64,000 bases of DNA. It comes from Pleomorphovibrio marinus (GTDB taxonomy: Bacteria; Bacteroidota; Bacteroidia; Cytophagales; Cyclobacteriaceae). The stretch is taken from NCBI RefSeq assembly GCF_003347495.1, contig NZ_QCXY01000001.1:868001-932000 (forward strand), read 5' to 3'. Position numbers and translations under genes: made by a program. Below are positions 42,313 to 51,418 of this stretch, one piece after another. A model generated the notes under the pieces. It was not told where the DNA came from. It searched no databases and worked only from the letters and a program-made list of their open reading frames with translations. Numbering within the stretch: the first letter of the stretch is position 1; each line of letters starts with the position of its first letter.

Positions 42313-43536
42313 ATGATTTCAAGAAGAAAATTATTGAAAAGATTATCCACCCTTCCTTTGATCGGTGGGGTAATGGGTGCTGGATTTCCAGTTAGCTCCA
42401 CTTTGGGTAATACCCTGGATGAAGCACCAAAGAGAGACCTGATGAAAGAGATGGGTATCCGAACCTTTGTCAATGCAGCGGGTACTTATACTGCCATGAC
42501 TGCTTCCCTGATGCCCAAGGAAGTAATGGATACCATCGTGCTTTCGGGTACACAGTTTGCGATGCTCGATGAAGTCCAGGATAAAGTAGGAGAAAAAATT
42601 GCCAAACTTTGCCATGCAGAAGCTGCTACTGTTACGGCAGGGTGCTGGTCTGCCATGGTGCTTGGTTTGGCTGGTGTACTTACGGGGACTGATAAAAAGA
42701 AGATTTCCCAGTTACCCAACCTAGAGGGTATGAAGTCGGAGGTGATTGTCCAGAAAAGCCACAACGTGGGCTACGTTCATGCACTTACCAATACAGGAGT
42801 GACAATAATAGAAGTGGAAACAGTAGAGGATGTGGAGAAGGCGGTCAATGACAAAACAGCCATGATGTGGTTCTTGAACTATCAGGCACCAGACGGAAAA
42901 ATCAATCACGAGGATTGGGTCGCACTGGGAAAAAAACACAATATCCCCACAATGATAGATATGGCAGCGGATGTACCCCCGGTAGAAAATCTTTGGAAAT
43001 ACAACGATATGGGTTTTGACTTGGTCTGCGTTTCAGGCGGTAAGGCCATGAAAGGACCCCAAAGTGCCGGAATACTGATGGGACGAAAGGACATTATAGA
43101 AGCGGCTCGGCTGAGCGCACCTCCTCGTGGAGGCACCATTGGCAGGGGAATGAAGGTAAACAAGGAGGAGATTTTGGGAATGTACATGGCATTGGAAATG
43201 TACATCAACAAAGACCACCAAAAGGAGTGGCAATCCTGGGAGGACAAGGTGGATCATGTGGCAAAAGCGGTAAAGGACATAAAAAGTGTGGAAACAGAAG
43301 TATCCGTTCCACCTATTGCCAACCACACCCCCTACTTAAAAATCAGTTGGGATCCAGAGACCATAAAGCTATCTAGAAGTGAACTTCAGGAAAAACTTAG
43401 AGAAGGAGACCCTTCCATAGAAGTTATCAGCACCAAGGAGAATTCCATAAGCATAACTGTTTTCATGCTACGTCCCAAGGAAGAAAAAATTGTGGCTAGG
43501 AGAATACAGGAAGAATTAAAGGCGGCCTTAGTATAG
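42313..43536 (+). CDS. Exported SelA-like PLP-dependent enzyme (Tat signal)
   Basis: A 407-residue fold-type I PLP enzyme of the SelA/DgaE-like group (ammonia-lyases acting on aminated sugar acids). A Tat-like signal SRRKLLKRLS with a weak hydrophobic stretch ends near residue 32. Then follow RTFVNAAGTYT, the Ala/Thr-rich cofactor block EAATVTAGCWSAMVLGLA, DMAADVPPVENLW (PLP Asp) and the Schiff-base lysine in SGGKAMKGPQSAG near residue 243. Export by Tat fits a cofactor-containing enzyme folded in the cytoplasm. It lies between the exported RidA and the exported amidohydrolase, suggesting one periplasmic pathway. Confidence 0.85.
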   Translation: MISRRKLLKRLSTLPLIGGVMGAGFPVSSTLGNTLDEAPKRDLMKEMGIRTFVNAAGTYTAMTASLMPKEVMDTIVLSGTQFAMLDEVQDKVGEKIAKLCHAEAATVTAGCWSAMVLGLAGVLTGTDKKKISQLPNLEGMKSEVIVQKSHNVGYVHALTNTGVTIIEVETVEDVEKAVNDKTAMMWFLNYQAPDGKINHEDWVALGKKHNIPTMIDMAADVPPVENLWKYNDMGFDLVCVSGGKAMKGPQSAGILMGRKDIIEAARLSAPPRGGTIGRGMKVNKEEILGMYMALEMYINKDHQKEWQSWEDKVDHVAKAVKDIKSVETEVSVPPIANHTPYLKISWDPETIKLSRSELQEKLREGDPSIEVISTKENSISITVFMLRPKEEKIVARRIQEELKAALV

Positions 43537-43619
43537 TTGTAAGCCTAGATTTCCAATTTATTTGAAAATTTGAGTGGGAAGAATTTCTCGCTAGCATGTG
43601 TCAATTAACCCTTTTCTTA

Positions 43620-44876
43620 ATGAATATAAAATTTAACGTAATTACTGTATTCTTCCTCCTATGTTTGGTAGGTTTTGCTTTTGCCCAGGACTATGACCTA
43701 GTAATCAAGAATGGACATGTAATCGACCCAAAAAGTGGTATAGATGCTTCAAGAGACGTAGCCATAAAAGATGGAAAGATTGCTAAAATTGCAGCCTCCA
43801 TACCAGGTGAAAGTGCCAGGCAGGTGGTTAATGCAGAAGGAATGGTTGTCGTTCCAGGCTTGATCGATATCCATGGCCACAACTTCGCGGGCACGAGGGA
43901 AAATAGCTACCTCAGCGACGGCCTTACCGCCGTAGACCCGGATGGTTATACCTTCCGCGTAGGAGTGACCACCATTGTAGATTGTGGTGGGCCTGGCTGG
44001 AAAAATATCCATGTATTCAAAAACAATATCATAGATCCTTCAAAAACCCGTGTCTTGGCCTTCATGAATATTGTAGGTGAAGGCATGCGGGGAGGAGCCT
44101 GGGAACAGGATACCACCGACATGAACGCCGAAATCACCGCACAGGCAGCCTTAAAGTATAAAGAGCATGTAGTAGGGTTCAAAGTGGCTCATTATTCCCG
44201 ACGGGATTGGATTCCCATAGACCGGGCAGTAGAAGCAGGAAATATTGCCGATATGCCCGTCATTATCGACTTTGGAGGATCCATGGCTTTTGCTCCCCTG
44301 AGGCTTCGGGAGTTGTTTTTTGAACGCCTGCGGCCTGGCGACATCTATACACACACCTTTGCCGAATTGGGTGGTGCCAGGGAGCCAATTGTGGATTATG
44401 AAACCAGAGAGTTCAAGCCTTTCATTCGGGAAGCACAAGAAAGGGGAATTATTTTCGATGTGGGTTATGGTGGTGCCAGTTTTGACTTCCGGCAGGCCAT
44501 TCCTGCCCTGGAAGCAGGCTTCCTGCCAAACACCATCAGTACTGATTTGCATAAGGGAAGTATGAACGCAGCCATGAAGGACATCCTGAACATCATGTCC
44601 AAATTCCTCGCAATGGGTGTGGACCTACCCAAGGTTATCGAAATGAGTACTTGGGAACCAGCCAAGGTTATTAAAAGAGAGATGCTTGGACATTTATCTG
44701 AAGGAGGCATCGCAGATGTTGCAATTTTGGGAATCCGGGAAGGTAATTTTGGTTTCTGGGACCGAAATGGTTATAAAATAGATGGAGACAGGCGCTTTGA
44801 ATGCCAGATGACCATAAAGGATGGTAAAATTGTATATGACCTAAACGGCATAGTCGACCCTATAGTCCTTAAATAA
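43620..44876 (+). CDS. Exported amidohydrolase/deacetylase-family metallohydrolase
   Basis: A 418-residue amidohydrolase of the dihydroorotase/D-aminoacylase-like group. ATG 43620 is chosen because it starts a clean signal peptide (FNVITVFFLLCLVGFAFAQ); the frame is open to 43596. Domain motifs: VIDPKSGIDASRDVAI, VVPGLIDIHGHNF (metal His near residue 85), TFRVGVTTIVDCGG, ADMPVIIDFGG, TISTDLHKG (catalytic Asp region) and the C-terminal LSEGGIADVAIL. Relatives stand beside SelA/DgaE-like enzymes in other bacteria, exactly as here. A deacetylase or lactam/hydantoin hydrolase acting before the PLP enzyme is a fair inference. Confidence 0.87.
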   Translation: MNIKFNVITVFFLLCLVGFAFAQDYDLVIKNGHVIDPKSGIDASRDVAIKDGKIAKIAASIPGESARQVVNAEGMVVVPGLIDIHGHNFAGTRENSYLSDGLTAVDPDGYTFRVGVTTIVDCGGPGWKNIHVFKNNIIDPSKTRVLAFMNIVGEGMRGGAWEQDTTDMNAEITAQAALKYKEHVVGFKVAHYSRRDWIPIDRAVEAGNIADMPVIIDFGGSMAFAPLRLRELFFERLRPGDIYTHTFAELGGAREPIVDYETREFKPFIREAQERGIIFDVGYGGASFDFRQAIPALEAGFLPNTISTDLHKGSMNAAMKDILNIMSKFLAMGVDLPKVIEMSTWEPAKVIKREMLGHLSEGGIADVAILGIREGNFGFWDRNGYKIDGDRRFECQMTIKDGKIVYDLNGIVDPIVLK

Positions 44877-44899
44877 GCCAATAGGCTTTCAAACACCTG

Positions 44900-44930
44900 C
44901 CCTCAACGGATTCGTTGGGGGTTTTTTTTG
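44900..44930 (+). terminator. Intrinsic terminator closing the exported-enzyme cluster
   Basis: CCCTCAACG pairs with CGTTGGGGG over a four-base loop (44900-44921) and is followed by a run of eight T. Confidence 0.85.
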
Positions 44931-44972
44931 GCATTAAATTGGAAACACGGAAAATATAAATCTTAGCAAAAA

Positions 44973-45554
44973 ATGAAGCATCGTGTCATTATCCTTGAAA
45001 ATGAAATACTTTCCGACCATTTTTATACCCTAAGAAAAATCACCTTCGAGTACCATTTGCCGAATGGCGAAAAACAAGTGCAAACCAGAGAAGCCTTTGA
45101 TCGGGGTAATGGTGCCGCCATTCTCCTGTACCATCCCCAAAATATGACAGTCATCCTTACCCGACAGTTTCGCATGCCCACCTTTATCAACGGTAACCCT
45201 GACGGAATGATGGTGGAGGTGTGTGCAGGAATGTTGGACGAGGACAATCCTGAAGCATGTGCCCGGAGGGAAAGTGTAGAAGAAACCGGTTATCAGGTGG
45301 ACAAAATGGAAAAGGTGCTTGAAGCTTACATGTCCCCCGGTGCCGTTACCGAAATCCTCCACTTCTTTATTGGGACCTATTCCGAAAAGCAGAAAATAGA
45401 AGAGGGAGGAGGACTAAAAGATGAACACGAAAACATCGAAGTACTAGAAATCCCATTAGAGAGGGCTATGAAAATGATCCAAACTGGGGAAATTAAGGAT
45501 GCCAAAACGATTTTGTTGCTACAACACCTTCGATTAAAAATGGTTACCAACTAA
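44973..45554 (+). CDS. nudK: NudK-type Nudix hydrolase (GDP-mannose hydrolase-like)
   Basis: A 193-residue Nudix enzyme. The Nudix box is AGMLDEDNPEACARRESVEETGY, the slightly extended form found in NudK, with REx2EExG metal ligands. Upstream lies GAAILLYHPQNMTVILTRQFRMP and downstream MSPGAVTEILHFFIGTYS, both NudK-like. E. coli NudK splits GDP-mannose to GMP and mannose-1-phosphate. It is a single-gene unit after a strong terminator. Confidence 0.87.
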   Translation: MKHRVIILENEILSDHFYTLRKITFEYHLPNGEKQVQTREAFDRGNGAAILLYHPQNMTVILTRQFRMPTFINGNPDGMMVEVCAGMLDEDNPEACARRESVEETGYQVDKMEKVLEAYMSPGAVTEILHFFIGTYSEKQKIEEGGGLKDEHENIEVLEIPLERAMKMIQTGEIKDAKTILLLQHLRLKMVTN

Positions 45555-45601
45555 CATTTTTTCAGAATTTATTTTTTAATTTCACCCAATCTTCATGTTT
45601 G

Positions 45602-45738
45602 ATGCTTTTTTTCATGGACTGCAATGCGCAAGATGATAGGAGGGAAGCCCATATTTAGGCGATACCCTATTAAATGTAGCCACCCAAAAAGGGGAGATTG
45701 TTATATTAGATCAAATACTCCTTGAAATTGAAGAATAA
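45602..45738 (+). pseudogene. Possible remnant of a short lipoprotein gene
   Basis: In the 339-bp gap between nudK and the dioxygenase gene, one frame reads MLFFMDCNAQDDRREAHI (45602-45658, lipobox-like) and, shifted by one base, another reads GDTLLNVATQKGEIVILDQ and on to a stop at 45738. One indel would join them into a small protein. Neither frame is long enough to stand alone. The rest of the gap, to 45893, is AT-rich with a long T-run (45841-45850) and holds nothing else that I recognise. Confidence 0.25.
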
Positions 45739-45893
45739 CCTAGCACTATTGTAAAGTACTGCTAAGGGTATCTGGATAATAAAACTCAAGGCCCCTTTTT
45801 ATTTTTACTACCGACACATTATTTGAGTTTATTGTAAATCTTTTTTTTTTAAACTTCAATTTCATAATTTAGGCAATTCCAAAATTGTACATC

Positions 45894-46406
45894 ATGCCAG
45901 TAGCCCAACCCCTCAATTTCACGAAATGGATAGCCGATAACCGTCATCTTTTGAAGCCTCCTGTTGGAAATCAACAAATGTATAAAGAGAATAAGGACTT
46001 CATCATAATGGTGGTGGGAGGCCCCAATGCCCGCAAGGATTTTCACTACAATGAAGGCGAGGAATTTTTTTATCAGGTAGAAGGAGATATTACCCTAAAA
46101 ATAGTAGAGGAGGGAGAAATCAAGGACATTCCTATACGGGAAGGAGAAGTTTTCCTTTTGCCTCCCAAGGTACCCCACAGTCCGCGTCGTCCCGCCAATA
46201 CCGTAGGTTTGGTAGTTGAGCGGTACCGGAAGCCTGGGGAAAAAGATGGGTTTATTTGGCATTGTGAAAATTGCGGAAACAAACTCTACGAGGAGTACGA
46301 AGAAATCAACGATATCGTCAACCAACTTCCTCCCATAATGGAGCGGTTTTGGAACAATCCCTCAAATACTAAATGTGGCAGATGTGGCACTGTTATGACA
46401 AGATAA
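45894..46406 (+). CDS. 3-Hydroxyanthranilate 3,4-dioxygenase
   Basis: A 170-residue cupin dioxygenase that opens the ring of 3-hydroxyanthranilate. ATG 45894 is the normal family start. Iron ligands are in NARKDFHYNEGEEFFYQ (His and Glu) and PPKVPHSPRRP (His), with the substrate-binding arginines. The C-terminus has the extra rubredoxin-like pair CENC and CGRC of the bacterial form. It stands 91 bp before kynureninase and kynurenine monooxygenase genes, which provide its substrate; the product can form quinolinate for NAD or be catabolised. Confidence 0.94.
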   Translation: MPVAQPLNFTKWIADNRHLLKPPVGNQQMYKENKDFIIMVVGGPNARKDFHYNEGEEFFYQVEGDITLKIVEEGEIKDIPIREGEVFLLPPKVPHSPRRPANTVGLVVERYRKPGEKDGFIWHCENCGNKLYEEYEEINDIVNQLPPIMERFWNNPSNTKCGRCGTVMTR

Positions 46407-46497
46407 ACGACCCATTTTTATAAAGAGCAAAACTAAATAATGCTGAAGTAAGTTTTTTTATGGGGATCAGTATATTTGCCCCCGAAAGACGCTCCAT

Positions 46498-47790
46498 ATG
46501 CCTGACACACCCTTTGAGTTCTCCCAGATCTTTGCCGAAGAAATGGACATTTCTGATCCGTTGGTGGGTTTCAGGGATAAGTTTCATCTACCTACTTTGA
46601 AAGGAAAAGAATGCCTTTATCTCTGTGGGAATTCCCTGGGCCTACAACCCAAAACCGTCTCCAGCTATGTGGCCGCCGAACTGGAGGCTTGGGCACAAAA
46701 AGGGGTAAGGGGGCATTTTGAGGGCGAAAACCCCTGGGTATTTGCTAGGAAACCAGCAAAGCCTGCTCTGTCCATGCTACTGGGTGCAAACCCGGATGAA
46801 GTTACGCCCATGAATAACCTTAGCAGCAACTTGCACCTGCTTATGGTTTCTTTTTATAGGCCAAAACCAGGAAAGTATAAGATCCTTACTGAAGCCGGGG
46901 CTTTTCCCTCTGACCAATATATCCTTGCTTCCCAGGCCAAGTTTCATGGCTTCGACCCTGCCGAAGCCCTAATAGAGCTACACCCAAGAAAAGGGGAACA
47001 TGTTCTTAGGACAGAGGATATCCTGAACAAAATCGAAATGCACTCCCATGAACTGGCCTTGGTAATGATGGCGGGAGTTCAATATTATACTGGCCAATGG
47101 TTTGACTTGGAGCAGATCAGTGCCTGTGCCCGTGCTAAGGAGATACCGGTGGGGTTTGACCTTGCTCATGCCATTGGCAACGTGCCCTTAGAACTGCATA
47201 AGTGGAATGTGGACTTTGCAACCTGGTGTAGTTACAAGTACCTGAATGCGGGCCCCGGAAACGTTTCGGGCATTTTTGTGCATGAAAGGCATGGGCATGA
47301 TTTTCAAGGACCAAGGTTTACGGGTTGGTGGGGACACGATGAGGATAGAAGGTTCTTAATGGAAGGTACCTTTAAGGCTATGCCTGGTGCAGACGGCTGG
47401 CTTTTGTCCAATGACCATGTGCTTGGGCTTGCTGCTCTTCAAGCCTCTTTGGATATTTTCCAAGAAGCAGGCATGAATAGGTTAAGGAGCAAAAGTGAAC
47501 TATTAACTGGGTATTTGGAGTTTTTAATTCAGAAAATAAGTAAGGATCAGTCCACGCTTCAGGTTATAACCCCTTCAAAACCAACAGAAAGGGGGGCTCA
47601 ACTGTCTCTATTTATCCATCAAGGGGGAAAGAAGGTCTTTGACCAATGGACCGAACAAGGGGTTGTTGCAGATTGGAGAAATCCAAACGTCATCAGAATC
47701 GCTCCCTGCCCTTTGTATAACAATTTTACCGATATATATAAATTCGGGAAAATATTAGAAAATTCCTTTCGCAAATTTGTTGAAAAATAA
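46498..47790 (+). CDS. kynU: Kynureninase
   Basis: A 430-residue PLP enzyme that splits 3-hydroxykynurenine to 3-hydroxyanthranilate and alanine. It has the substrate region LCGNSLGLQPK at the N-terminus, FPSDQYILASQ, PVGFDLAHAIGNVPLELHKW and the PLP lysine in WCSYKYLNAGPG near residue 246, followed by the GWWGHD block. Length is normal. It is followed by the kynurenine monooxygenase gene. Confidence 0.96.
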   Translation: MPDTPFEFSQIFAEEMDISDPLVGFRDKFHLPTLKGKECLYLCGNSLGLQPKTVSSYVAAELEAWAQKGVRGHFEGENPWVFARKPAKPALSMLLGANPDEVTPMNNLSSNLHLLMVSFYRPKPGKYKILTEAGAFPSDQYILASQAKFHGFDPAEALIELHPRKGEHVLRTEDILNKIEMHSHELALVMMAGVQYYTGQWFDLEQISACARAKEIPVGFDLAHAIGNVPLELHKWNVDFATWCSYKYLNAGPGNVSGIFVHERHGHDFQGPRFTGWWGHDEDRRFLMEGTFKAMPGADGWLLSNDHVLGLAALQASLDIFQEAGMNRLRSKSELLTGYLEFLIQKISKDQSTLQVITPSKPTERGAQLSLFIHQGGKKVFDQWTEQGVVADWRNPNVIRIAPCPLYNNFTDIYKFGKILENSFRKFVEK

Positions 47791-47818
47791 TTGGAATCAA
47801 ACCGCAAAAAATCAAACC

Positions 47819-49171
47819 ATGAACCAACCAATTAGCATTCTAGGGGCAGGCCTAATAGGTTCCTTGCTCGGCGTTTACTTAAAGAACAGAGGGCTGGATG
47901 TTACCATCTTTGAAAAGCGCAAAGATTGGAGAGTGTCCAGTCCACATTCTCATGGTAGATCCATAAATATGGCGCTTAGTTATAGAGGGTGGAAGGCCTT
48001 GGAAAAAGCTGGACTAAAAGATGCCGTAGCTCCATATACCATTCCGATGTACGGACGGCGTATCCATGATGAACATGGAACGACTTACTGCCAACCCTAT
48101 GGAAAGGAAAAGGAAGCCATCTATTCTATCTCCAGAAATACCCTAAATGGGATTCTTCTGGATGCTGCAGAAAAATCTGGAGTTAAGTTGGCCTTTGAGC
48201 ATAAGGTGGAAAACGTAGACGTGCATCAAAATAAAATCACCTTTTCCTTGCCTGACCAAGAGCAAAAAATTCAAGAGTCAGCTATTATTTTCGGAGCTGA
48301 CGGAGCCTTTTCTTCCTTAAGAAATGCCATGCAAAGGCAAAGTAGGTTTAACTTTAAGCAGGAATACATTTCCCATGGCTATAAGGAACTTACCATTCCG
48401 CCAACTTCCGATGGGGAATTTGCCATGGATCCCAATGCCCTTCATATTTGGCCAAGAGGGAAATTTATGCTTATCGCCTTGCCCAATACGGACAAATCTT
48501 TTACCTGTACCCTTTTTCTGCCATTTGAGGATTACAAAGTGTGCTTCGACAAAATTAGGGACAAAGAAGATGTAAAAAACATTTTCAAAACCTACTTCAA
48601 TGATGCCTACCACTTGATGCCCAATCTGGATCAGGAATTCTTGGATAACCCTACCTCTGCTTTAATTAATACCGAGTGCTATCCTTGGACGGTAAATCAT
48701 TGCCTGCTCATTGGAGATGCCGCTCATGCAATGGTTCCCTTCTATGGACAGGGTATGAATTGTGGCTTTGAGGATTGTTCCATCTTGGATAACCTCATTG
48801 GCAAATACGGTACCTTTTCTTGGGATTTGGTATTTGAGAAGTTTCAGAAAGGAAGGAAACCAGACACTGATGCCATTTGTCAGTTGGCTATGAACAATTT
48901 TGTGGAAATGAGTGAAAATGTGGCCGACCCCAGGTTCTTGGTGAGAAAGAAAATAGAGGCCAAGTTACATGAGTTGTTTCCACAGGAATGGGTACCACTA
49001 TATAGTATGATTACCTTTTCCGATATCAAATATTCTGAGGCATACGCCATTGGCAAAATTCAGGACCAAGTGATGGAAAAGGTAATGAAAGAGCCATTTA
49101 TCACCCAAAATTGGGAAAATCTGGACTATCATGAAATCCTGAACAAAGTGGAAACCGCCAAGGCTGTTTAA
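47819..49171 (+). CDS. kmo: Kynurenine 3-monooxygenase
   Basis: A 450-residue FAD monooxygenase converting kynurenine to 3-hydroxykynurenine with NADPH. ATG 47819 puts the FAD motif GAGLIGSLLG directly at the N-terminus; the frame is open to 47777, but that would add an unlike extension inside kynU. Kmo signatures are HGRSINMALSYRGWKAL, the DG motif GADGAFSSLR and GDAAHAMVPFYGQGMNCGFED near residue 300. The C-terminus lacks a clear membrane anchor. Tryptophan 2,3-dioxygenase and kynurenine formamidase are not in the window. Confidence 0.95.
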   Translation: MNQPISILGAGLIGSLLGVYLKNRGLDVTIFEKRKDWRVSSPHSHGRSINMALSYRGWKALEKAGLKDAVAPYTIPMYGRRIHDEHGTTYCQPYGKEKEAIYSISRNTLNGILLDAAEKSGVKLAFEHKVENVDVHQNKITFSLPDQEQKIQESAIIFGADGAFSSLRNAMQRQSRFNFKQEYISHGYKELTIPPTSDGEFAMDPNALHIWPRGKFMLIALPNTDKSFTCTLFLPFEDYKVCFDKIRDKEDVKNIFKTYFNDAYHLMPNLDQEFLDNPTSALINTECYPWTVNHCLLIGDAAHAMVPFYGQGMNCGFEDCSILDNLIGKYGTFSWDLVFEKFQKGRKPDTDAICQLAMNNFVEMSENVADPRFLVRKKIEAKLHELFPQEWVPLYSMITFSDIKYSEAYAIGKIQDQVMEKVMKEPFITQNWENLDYHEILNKVETAKAV

Positions 49172-49201
49172 AGGAGGTTACGACCTTAAACATTAGATAG
49201 C

Positions 49202-50326
49202 TCATTTCAAAGGTGGCCTTGCCTGCCAGAAGGACGCCAAGAGTGAGCCGGTAATGTTCATGACTACACTAAAGATCGCTGGGGCTAACCCCATGGTGCT
49301 TATTTTACCCATTGTGCCAGCCAAAGCTCCGGCCATTCCCCCATTTTGGGACCCTACTTCAATGGAAATGGTCCTACAATCCTCCTCGTTCATCCCTAAA
49401 AGTTTGCCCGCTCCGTATCCAAGTATCAAACCTAAAATATTATGCAGGAGCACCATTGCCAAAAGTACCCAACCCATTTCTACCAATTGTGGTTTACCTG
49501 AGGCTGTGATAATCGCAATGACTAACGCCACGGTAATCATGGAAAGGAGTGGCAAAATTCGATGTAGGGATTTTGCTCTCTCTTCCAACACATAATTTAC
49601 TATAAGGCCTGCAACTATTGGTATCAACACCATTTTTGCAATATTCCACATCATGTCAAGAAGGGCAATCTCCACCATTGACCCTGCCAGGTATCTCATC
49701 AATAAAGGGGTTACGAAAGGTGCCAATACTGTGGACAAGGATGTGATAGATACGGACAATGCTAAGTTGGCTTTTGCCAAATAGCTGAGCACATTTGAGG
49801 CAACACCACTTGGAGAGCAGCCTACCAAAATAATTCCGGCGGCCACTTCGGTAGGTAAATTACTTAGGTAAGCCAAAATTGCACCGGTAATTGGCATTAT
49901 GGTCAATTGGCAGCCTAAGCCCAAGAAAACACCTTTGGGGGATTTTGCTATAGCCAAGAAATCCCTAATGGTAAGGGTGCAACCCATACCAAACATCACA
50001 AATTGAATCAAAGGGGTGATGAGTGGCGTAAGCTCATAAGGACCCAAAGAGGTAAAAAGATCAGGAAACAGAAGTGCCGCTAAAGCAAACCCCAGAATGA
50101 GGAGAGTATATAAATAGGTGTTGAACTTAGCTGTTAAAAGCAATGCCAAAAACAATGCTACAATGCCACATAGCATCACCACTCCGGCATATCCATTCTT
50201 ATTACCAAACCAAACAAACAGAGAATAAAAAAAAGCAAGCAAGGCCAAGAAAACGAGAAGACCTTGCAAATATTTTTTAGCTAGCACATCAGTCTTTGGG
50301 TGGTTTCCTATGCCAGTAGCTGGCAA
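49202..50326 (-). CDS. Bile acid:sodium symporter-family transporter, copy 2
   Basis: A 374-residue BASS-family membrane protein with about ten hydrophobic helices. The family core is present: LIQFVMFGMGCTL, GCSPSGVASNVLSYLAKANLALSVSITSLSTVLAPF (the crossover helix with sodium sites) and SIEVGSQNGGMAGALAGTMGKISTMGLAPAIFSVVMN. It is a tandem paralogue of the upstream gene, with the same C-terminal block (MNITGSxLASxW). The start (50326) lies 38 bases inside the upstream gene. Substrates of this subfamily include organic acids and pantothenate-like compounds; it cannot be decided here. Confidence 0.87.
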   Translation of the reverse strand: MPATGIGNHPKTDVLAKKYLQGLLVFLALLAFFYSLFVWFGNKNGYAGVVMLCGIVALFLALLLTAKFNTYLYTLLILGFALAALLFPDLFTSLGPYELTPLITPLIQFVMFGMGCTLTIRDFLAIAKSPKGVFLGLGCQLTIMPITGAILAYLSNLPTEVAAGIILVGCSPSGVASNVLSYLAKANLALSVSITSLSTVLAPFVTPLLMRYLAGSMVEIALLDMMWNIAKMVLIPIVAGLIVNYVLEERAKSLHRILPLLSMITVALVIAIITASGKPQLVEMGWVLLAMVLLHNILGLILGYGAGKLLGMNEEDCRTISIEVGSQNGGMAGALAGTMGKISTMGLAPAIFSVVMNITGSLLASFWQARPPLK

Positions 50327-51371
50327 GAATAGATCCCGTTATATTCATTAGTGGGCCGAAAACCGCAGGTGCCAATCCCACTGTTGCGATTTTTCCCATT
50401 TCCTTGGCAAGTCCGGAGGCCAAACCCCCGTTTTGCATTCCCACTTCCAGAGCAACAGTTCTGGCATCCCTTTCTGATAGCCCAAGTCCTCGGCTTATCC
50501 AATACCCAAAATTATAGCCACAAAGATTATGAATGAGCACCAAGAAAATCAACAACAAGCCTATTTCTAAAAGAGAATCCCTTCCAGCAGCGGTAATGAT
50601 AGTAATGATAACCCCTATACCAATCATGGAAACGAGGGGCATGGCATCGTCCAACCATTTGGCCTTACCACTCAAGAACCGATTAAACAACAAACCTCCC
50701 CCTATGGGTATTATCACCATTTTGATAATACTCCACATCATATCCAACACATCGATGGCAATAAACTCCCCAGCAAGGAATTTCATCAACAGAGGGGTGG
50801 TAAAAGGGGCAAGTAAGGTGGCAATTGCAGTAATAGTAATGGATAGTGCCAGATTGGCCTTGGCCAAAAAGCTCATCACATTCGAAGCAAGGCCACTTGG
50901 TGTGCAACCTATCAAGATAATGCCTGCGGCAATTTCAGACGTAAATGGGCTTAAGGTTGCTATGGTAAACCCCAAGAGAGGCATGATGGTAAACTGACAA
51001 AGCAAACCAATAAATACCCCCTTTGGCATTTTTGCCACTCCCACAAAATCCTTAATGGACATGGAAGTTCCCATTCCAAACATGATAATTTGTATCAATG
51101 GGGTTATCAAATTGCTGAATTCATAATCTCCGTAAGAGACAAAGGTGGCTGGATAGTACATCGCCGCACACACACCAGAAAAAATCATCATGGTGTAAGT
51201 GAATCCTTTCAGCCGTTCAAATCCCCTAAAGCCTATACCCAAACACGCAAAGAAAATTATCAAGAAGGGGCCTCCGTCCTCGGCTTTTCCCAAAAATAAC
51301 ATTACTAAATACACTAAAAAGGACAAAAGGGCCAGAATAATAAAAGCCCGATACAGGTTTTGATTCTTCAA
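50289..51371 (-). CDS. Bile acid:sodium symporter-family transporter, copy 1
   Basis: A 360-residue BASS-family transporter with the motifs LIQIIMFGMGTSMSIKDFVGVAKMPKG (in two parts), GCTPSGLASNVMSFLAKANLALSITI and ALEVGMQNGGLASGLAKEMGKIATVGLAPAVFG. It is the first of two overlapping paralogous genes (38-base overlap). It may be co-transcribed with the exported RidA gene directly upstream of it on the right; that gene (51419-51883) ends 48 bp before this start. Confidence 0.87.
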   Translation of the reverse strand: MKNQNLYRAFIILALLSFLVYLVMLFLGKAEDGGPFLIIFFACLGIGFRGFERLKGFTYTMMIFSGVCAAMYYPATFVSYGDYEFSNLITPLIQIIMFGMGTSMSIKDFVGVAKMPKGVFIGLLCQFTIMPLLGFTIATLSPFTSEIAAGIILIGCTPSGLASNVMSFLAKANLALSITITAIATLLAPFTTPLLMKFLAGEFIAIDVLDMMWSIIKMVIIPIGGGLLFNRFLSGKAKWLDDAMPLVSMIGIGVIITIITAAGRDSLLEIGLLLIFLVLIHNLCGYNFGYWISRGLGLSERDARTVALEVGMQNGGLASGLAKEMGKIATVGLAPAVFGPLMNITGSILASYWHRKPPKD

Positions 51372-51418
51372 GGTGATCTGGGTTTAGGTTTTAGGTGATA
51401 AGAAAAGTCAGTATTTAA

